NCBI RefSeq assembly: GCF_000186865.1
Contig: NW_008705596.1
Coordinates: forward strand, 304,458 to 316,315
Direction of reading: 5' to 3'
DNA from: Aureococcus anophagefferens
Taxonomy: Eukaryota > Sar > Pelagophyceae > Pelagomonadales > Pelagomonadaceae
Length of the DNA: 11,858 nucleotides
In this document: one piece after another, positions 9,301 through 11,858 of the stretch
How positions within the stretch are numbered: the first letter of the stretch is position 1
Layout: every line of letters begins with the position of its first letter
Notes under the pieces: generated by a model
What the model was told of the DNA's origin: nothing
Databases searched by the model: none
Seen by the model: the letters and a program-made list of their open reading frames with translations, nothing else
Position numbers and translations under genes: made by a program

Positions 9301-10300
9301 CGCCGCCGACGCCGCGGGGATGGCGACCTCGCACGCGTCGCCGGCGCAGGTCACGTTGCAGGGCGCGGGCAGCGTCCCCTCCCACGCGTGGCCGTCGTAG
9401 CTCCGCGCGCAGGGGGTCGCGGCGCCGTCCTCGACGCGCGAGACGACGAGGACGACGTCCGCCGCCGACGGCGGCACGCGCGCGACGCCCTCGGCGAGGT
9501 CGACGGGAGCCCCGGTCCACGCGACCTCGTACGCGCCTGAACGACCGGCGTCGATGGCGAGCGTCGACCGCCTCGACGCGAGCGTTCGTGGGCTCCGTGG
9601 AGCACTCGACGAGAGGACGCGACCTCTCGAACAATCAGCGGAAACGACTCGACCGAGCTCGGGAATTTCGAAGTTTCGCCGGCGCGTCCCGGAAAGGCGG
9701 TCGACCTCCGCGCGGGCGCGCGCCGGCCCGCGTCGGCGCGGCGGTCGGCGCGGGCGCGGGGACGGGCGTGGGCGCCCCGAAGGCGACGGGCGCCTTCGTC
9801 GGCCGCGGCGTCGGGCCGGCGCTGGGCCGCGCGGCCGTCGGCGGCGCCGTCGGCGGCGCCGTCGGCGCGGCCGCGGGCGCGGCCGTCGGCGCGGCCGTCG
9901 GCGGCGCCGTCGGCGCGGGCGTCGCCGTCGGCGCGGGCGTCGCCGTCGGCGCGCCGCTGGGGACGGCCGCCGCGGACGGGCCGCCGCGCGCGCCGCCGCC
10001 GCGCCGGATGCCGACCTCGTAGCCCGCGTAGATAGTCGCGGCCCACGCGAGGCCCACGAGGGCGCCGACCACAACCCGCGCGCGCCGGCGCCGGCGCGCG
10101 GCCTCGGAGCTCGAGCGCTCGCGCGGCGCCGCGGCGTCGACGTGCTTCGCGGGCGCCGTCGGGGCGTGGAAGGCGTGCATGGGATTCGTCATGCCCGCGT
10201 CGTCCGCCCCTTTTCCGCTCGGGAACTCCCGGAAGGCCTCCGAGGATCCCCGCACGTCGCTCGGCCGGGCCCAGCCCGCTTCCTGGTCGTGCGTCGCCAT
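2090..10300 (-). CDS. Membrane-anchored DUF1800 protein with cytochrome-b5-like and beta-helix domains, eight exons
   Basis: Model exons are 10300-9712, 9536-8998, 8798-8206, 8008-5408, 5208-4905, 4806-4633, 3296-2883 and 2707-2090. All junctions keep frame, giving about 1943 aa if the 1.34-kb insertion is spliced out. Residues 1-74 are cytosolic, ending in a basic RRRRRAR stop-transfer cluster. About 75-95 is a single membrane helix (VVVGALVGLAWAATIYAGY). About 105-195 is a Pro/Thr/Ala mucin-like stalk. DUF1800 begins near residue 310 (AARFLSWATFGPTRAEI) and continues with QLRQRCAWALAQ, FYDIFVRHAFGSLRDVLREIS and the signature DENYARELMQLFTIG (about 955-970). It resumes after a Cys-rich insertion (about 1048-1430) at YNKLAEPNERDAAYETEALI through VFNFYQPEY (about 1600). 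About 715-790 resembles cytochrome b5: VYDFSAWTTAHPGG with a second His 26 residues on. The C-terminus (about 1739-1943) has GGAV/GGAI and FxxNxA repeats of PMP-like beta-helices. DUF1800 biochemistry is poorly known; an extracellular role is inferred. ATG 10300 was chosen for its ACCATGG context; ATGs at 10342 and 10390 are in frame. Confidence 0.8.
2708..2886 (-). mobile_element. Introner copy 1 (last intron of the DUF1800 gene)
   Basis: This 179-bp element has an exact 8-bp target duplication, GTCGTCGC in gene sense (2887-2894 and 2700-2707). In gene sense it starts CGGCGCGGGAAA and ends CCGCCCAG. Internal blocks match the other introners (GACTTCAAAGGCTC, GTTTGGACGAGCGATCG). Splicing CGGC|GCGGG to CCCAG|GTC in phase 0 (intron 2882-2708) joins KLVVAG to VVAAPEFHATNAHA. 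The element lies in the same orientation as the gene. Confidence 0.85.
3616..3823. repeat. Direct repeat with GC hairpin inside the TIR element
   Basis: Two similar blocks, 3616-3641 and 3797-3823, each read GAA, a T-run, CTCCCGCGCT, then GCGCGCGG or TCGCGCGG. The CCGCGC/GCGCGG halves can form a short hairpin with a three-base loop. A third hairpin-capable GCGCGCTGCGCGCGG lies at about 3525-3540. Function is unknown. Confidence 0.6.
3937..4006. repeat. Compound microsatellite (CG)n-(ACG)n-(GGCC)n
   Basis: Consecutive simple-repeat tracts: CG dinucleotides (about 3937-3950), ACG trinucleotides (about 3951-3988), then GGCC units (about 3989-4006). They lie inside the TIR element. The poly-Val or poly-Thr reading frames across it are artefacts of the repeat. 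Confidence 0.9.
4153..4608. mobile_element. 456-bp MITE nested in the TIR element
   Basis: The ends are 16-bp inverted repeats with one mismatch (CTAGGTTCCACTTTAC at 4153-4168; GTAAAATGGAACCTAG at 4593-4608). They are flanked by an exact 8-bp direct duplication CTGTTTAT (4145-4152 and 4609-4616). The right-hand copy overlaps the inner edge of the host element's right TIR, so this insertion is younger than the host element. Subterminal motifs mirror each other. TTTGCCG occurs at 4204, 4232 and 4247, and CGGCAAA at 4516, 4542 and 4577. GCGAGTTT occurs at 4190, 4219 and 4275, with reverse copies at 4520 and 4561 and an imperfect one near 4552. An 8-bp duplication with subterminal repeats is typical of hAT-like elements, but the class is inference. 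Confidence 0.85.
4807..4908 (+). mobile_element. Introner copy 2 (short, internally deleted)
   Basis: This 102-bp element is flanked by a near-exact 8-bp duplication (gene sense GCGCCGGC at 4916-4909 and GCGCCGAC at 4806-4799, 7 of 8). On the plus strand it ends CGCTCGCGTCGAAGTCGGG, nearly identical to the 3' portion of copy 4 (8009-8209); the middle of the element is missing. The gene-sense splice CCGC|GCGCGG to CGCAG|GCG (intron 4904-4807, 98 nt) is phase 0 and joins DAVYAAPAR to APTAGALREPLLKVAH. No GT occurs near the donor, so it must be a GC donor if this intron is spliced. It is antisense to the gene. Confidence 0.75.
5209..5411 (-). mobile_element. Introner copy 3 (young-type, 203 bp)
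   Basis: Perfect 10-bp terminal inverted repeats (CTGTGTGGAA / TTCCACACAG) are flanked by an exact 8-bp duplication, GCCGCAGT in gene sense (5412-5419 and 5201-5208). It is the same length as copy 5 and about 87% identical to it by eye, with the last 40 or so bases identical. The splice CTGT|GTGGAA to CACAG| (intron 5407-5209, 199 nt, phase 2) joins FRNPPQSV to PQYNKLAEPNERDAAYE. The inferred ancestral sequence reads NPPQYNKL without the insertion. It is co-oriented with the gene. Confidence 0.95.
8009..8209 (+). mobile_element. Introner copy 4 (GC-rich, diverged)
   Basis: This 201-bp element aligns along its length with copies 3 and 5 (GACCAAACTTCGGAACTCTC, GATTCGGCCGAGTTTCGGACG, GTCGAAGTCGGGTCGAAGAT), with many A/T to G/C differences. 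The flanking duplication is decayed (ACGCGCGC and ACGGGCAC on the plus strand, 6 of 8). The gene-sense splice CCGC|GCGGAC to CGCAG| (intron 8205-8009, phase 2) joins NATPGGARASA to CPSVARTFLNEATC. An alternative GT donor six bases upstream (8211) also keeps frame. It is antisense to the gene. Confidence 0.85.
8799..9001 (+). mobile_element. Introner copy 5 (young-type, 203 bp)
   Basis: Terminal repeats CTGTGTGGAA and TTCCACACAG are flanked by an exact 8-bp duplication GCCTCGAC (8791-8798 and 9002-9009). It is the inverted-orientation sister of copy 3. The gene-sense splice TGT|GTGGAA to CACAG| (intron 8997-8799, 199 nt, phase 0) joins VAGATVEAC to VEATPDDEITAGEPYG. Retention would shift the frame because 199 is 3n+1. 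It is antisense to the gene. Confidence 0.95.
9263..9312 (-). repeat. CGG-type tract encoding about ten Arg
   Basis: A CCG/CGG microsatellite inside exon 2 of the DUF1800 gene encodes about ten consecutive Arg after IPAASAA. A ten-Arg run in a predicted extracellular stalk-to-DUF1800 linker is unexpected and is probably a repeat expansion or an assembly-sensitive region. Confidence 0.6.
9537..9715 (-). mobile_element. Introner copy 6 (GC-rich, diverged)
   Basis: This 179-bp element in gene sense starts CCGCGCGGAGGTCGACC and ends GTCGTTCAG. Blocks matching the family include CGAAACTTCGAAATTC and GAGCTCGGTCGAGTCG. The flanking duplication is decayed (gene sense GCGCGCGC and GCGCGTAC, 6 of 8). 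The splice CCGC|GCGGAG to TTCAG| (intron 9711-9537, 175 nt, phase 1) joins the stalk AGARPR to AYEVAWTGAPVDL. It is co-oriented with the gene. Confidence 0.8.
9832..9960 (-). repeat. GC minisatellite encoding the Ala/Pro/Thr stalk
   Basis: Imperfect tandem 12- to 18-bp units built from GGCGCCGTC and GGCGCGGGCGTC encode repeated TAAPTA, TAPPTA and TATPAP motifs of the stalk. The array is in frame. Such arrays usually vary in copy number. Confidence 0.75.
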
Positions 10301-10440
10301 GGTCGGATCCGAGGAGGCCGCGGGATAAGCGGCTGCCTTCATAAATGGATGGCCGAAGAATGCACGGCACGAAGGGTTCAACGTGTTCATTTGTTTGCCG
10401 CGCAGCAGCCCCGAAGACGTCGCAGGTCAAGGCCCTCGAG
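10301..10440. promoter_or_regulatory. Putative bidirectional promoter, DUF1800 / ankyrin genes
   Basis: This is the 140-bp region between the preferred divergent starts at 10300 (minus) and 10441 (plus). An AT-rich CATAAATGG lies at 10340-10348. Alternative upstream ATGs exist on both strands (10342 and 10390 minus; 10345 and 10360 plus). If those are used the two transcripts would overlap at their 5' ends. Confidence 0.35.
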
Positions 10441-11109
10441 ATGGACGCCCTCGAGCGCTCGTTCCTGGCGGAGGCGCAGCGCCAGGTTGAGTCGGGTCGC
10501 AGCGTTGAAGCGCTCGTTCGTGTGCATTACGAGGGCGACGGCGTGCGCATCGAGGAGGATGCAGGTGGATATACGCGCCTGAGTTACGCAGCGCTCAAGG
10601 GCTGGTGCTCGGCCATCACGTGGCTCCTCGAGCAGGGCGCCGACGTCCACGCTGGCTGGCCCAGACGTGGTTGGACGCCACTGAACGGCGCCGCTTGTTA
10701 CGGCCATTGTGATGCAGCGGTCCTCCTGCTCGGCGCGGACGCGCGAGTCGACGATCGCGACCGCTACGGAAACACCGCGCTCCACTGGGCTGCCTTCAAG
10801 GGACACACCGACATGAGCCAGCTCCTCCTGAGCCGCGGCGCGTCGCTCGACGCGCGCCGTATTAACGGCGACGAACCCGAGGCCCGCGCGCGACGCAACG
10901 GCCGCACGGCCACGGCCGACGTCCTCGCCGCGGTCCGCGCGGCGGGCGGCTGGCGCCCCTACTGCACCGCGCAGTTCCTAGAGCTCCGCCGCGAGCTCCG
11001 CGCGCCCGGCGCCGTCGCCGAGTTCAGCGAGCGCCTCTACGAGCGCGTCTTCGTCGAGCTCCCCAACGACGTCTTCCCCCGCGTCCTCGCCTTCCGCCCC
11101 GACTTCTAG
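10441..11109 (+). CDS. Ankyrin-repeat protein (222 aa)
   Basis: From ATG 10441 to TAG 11107-11109 there is one exon. Residues 1-40 are a charged helical lead-in (MDALERSFLAEAQRQVESGR). Three ankyrin repeats follow: about 43-75 (YTRLSYAALKGWCSAITWLLEQGADV), 77-107 (GWTPLNGAACYGHCDAAVLLLGADARV) and 109-139 (YGNTALHWAAFKGHTDMSQLLLSRGASL). A weaker fourth covers 142-168. The C-terminus (LELRRELR, ERVFVELPNDVFPRVLAF) is a separate helical tail. Ankyrin repeats mediate protein-protein contacts; no catalytic domain is present, so the role is unknown. The frame is open from an ATG at 10345, which would add 32 residues, but 10441 has purines at -3 and +4 and leaves room for a promoter. It is convergent with the genes to its right. 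Confidence 0.85.
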   Translation: MDALERSFLAEAQRQVESGRSVEALVRVHYEGDGVRIEEDAGGYTRLSYAALKGWCSAITWLLEQGADVHAGWPRRGWTPLNGAACYGHCDAAVLLLGADARVDDRDRYGNTALHWAAFKGHTDMSQLLLSRGASLDARRINGDEPEARARRNGRTATADVLAAVRAAGGWRPYCTAQFLELRRELRAPGAVAEFSERLYERVFVELPNDVFPRVLAFRPDF

Positions 11110-11119
11110 GCCGCGCTCT

Positions 11120-11236
11120 TTAAGCGTCCCCGTCGTCACCCGCGGGGATGGGCGCGTAGGCCCGGCGGCGGCGGCGGCCCGCGGCCGCGACCGTCGCGAG
11201 CAGCCCGAGGAGCGTGCCGATGGCGACGACGAGCAT
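11120..11236 (-). CDS. Possible small membrane ORF (38 aa) or orphan C-terminal exon
   Basis: The minus-strand ATG at 11236 and TAA at 11122-11120 bound a hydrophobic helix (MLVVAIGTLLGLLATVAAA), then RRRRR and a short tail AYAPIPAGDDGDA. A membrane helix followed by a basic cluster and a short acidic tail is typical of the C-terminus of a type I membrane protein. The frame extends upstream about 20 codons to a TAA, so it could be the last exon of a lost or fragmented gene. The stop lies 10 bp from the ankyrin stop. There is no homology evidence. Confidence 0.25.
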   Translation of the reverse strand: MLVVAIGTLLGLLATVAAAGRRRRRAYAPIPAGDDGDA

Positions 11237-11519
11237 GCCTCCTAGCTCTCTATGCCCCACTACCAGCGCCCTATGGCTTAGTTCTTAACGCACCCGACTT
11301 CGAACCCCACGAGCAGCGCGCTCTCGCAGCGCGGCCCCGTCGATCGAACGAGCGCGAAGCGCGAGGCGCGCCGCGAGCGAACGTTCGAAGCGCCGGCCGC
11401 GGTCCGCGAAAGTCTTCCTCCGAAAGGGTGGTGTTCGAAAACACCGGTGTGGTTGTGTGAGTGGGCGGCCCGGCGGGTCTTGGTCTTGGTGTCGAGGCGC
11501 CCGGGCTCAGCGGGAAGAT
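11237..11519. other. Convergent intergenic region with dispersed repeat
   Basis: The gap between the ankyrin/small ORF end and the histone H4 stop. It holds copy B of the hairpin-like repeat and GC-rich sequence with several TTCGAA palindromes. No tRNA could be folded, and no canonical animal-type histone 3' stem-loop (GGCYCUUUUCAGAGCC-like) was seen after the H4 stop. Confidence 0.5.
11419..11447 (+). repeat. Dispersed hairpin-like repeat, copy B
   Basis: TCCGAAAGGGTGGTGTTCG and the following AAAACACCGG are the inverted counterpart of 436-463. The core GGTGTTCGAAAACACC is an imperfect palindrome. It lies about 70 bp past the H4 stop, between convergent genes. Confidence 0.6.

Positions 11520-11858
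<339 letters not shown>

Noticed and set aside
9832..9960. Repeat array considered as CRISPR-like
   Set aside because: The units are contiguous, short, in frame and encode a Pro/Ala/Thr stalk; there are no unique spacers.
11240..11340. Possible tRNA, suggested by a GGTTCGA B-box-like motif
   Set aside because: The bases flanking TTCGAA do not form a T-stem, and no acceptor or anticodon arm could be placed.
11450..11519. Canonical histone mRNA 3' stem-loop after H4
   Set aside because: Only a short CCCGGG palindrome is present. No stem-loop matching the animal-type consensus was found, so a polyadenylated H4 mRNA is more likely.

Overview
This window looks like nuclear DNA of a GC-rich microbial eukaryote, most likely a pelagophyte stramenopile of the Aureococcus type. 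The evidence is a canonical histone H4, spliceosomal introns, very high GC, lineage-typical secreted or membrane protein families (DUF1800, VCBS, ankyrin), and above all short transposon-derived introns (introners) with terminal inverted repeats and 8-bp target duplications, as described for Aureococcus anophagefferens. The species assignment is inference; no database search was possible.

Layout from left to right. (1) The 3' end of a plus-strand gene of unknown function (2-262). (2) A convergent gap with a hairpin-like dispersed repeat. (3) A minus-strand secreted VCBS-repeat protein starting at 1077, whose third repeat breaks off near 589. (4) Divergent from it, a plus-strand two-exon nucleoplasmin-like (HD2-like) protein (1212-1960). 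(5) A very large minus-strand gene (10300 to 2090) for a membrane-anchored DUF1800 protein with a cytochrome-b5-like segment and a C-terminal beta-helix domain. (6) Divergent from that, a plus-strand ankyrin protein (10441-11109). (7) A gap with a possible 38-aa membrane ORF and a second copy of the hairpin repeat. (8) Histone H4 on the minus strand (11520-11831).

The main discovery is inside the DUF1800 gene. Six related introners (2708-2886, 4807-4908, 5209-5411, 8009-8209, 8799-9001, 9537-9715) interrupt it, three in each orientation. Each is flanked by an exact or decayed 8-bp target duplication. In every case splicing from base 5 of the element to its last base restores the reading frame and leaves exactly 12 extra nucleotides. 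The two AT-richer copies have GT donors; the four GC-rich, diverged copies appear to use GC donors. Only the acceptor end keeps its CAG, as expected if these introns are really spliced.

The same gene also carries a 1.34-kb inverted-repeat element (3288-4630) inserted between QPEY and APEG of the DUF1800 C-terminal region. That element itself contains a 456-bp MITE (4153-4608) with TIRs, subterminal repeats and an exact 8-bp target duplication. Whether the 1.34-kb insertion is spliced out or disables the gene is open; a GC-AG splice that keeps frame is available at its ends.
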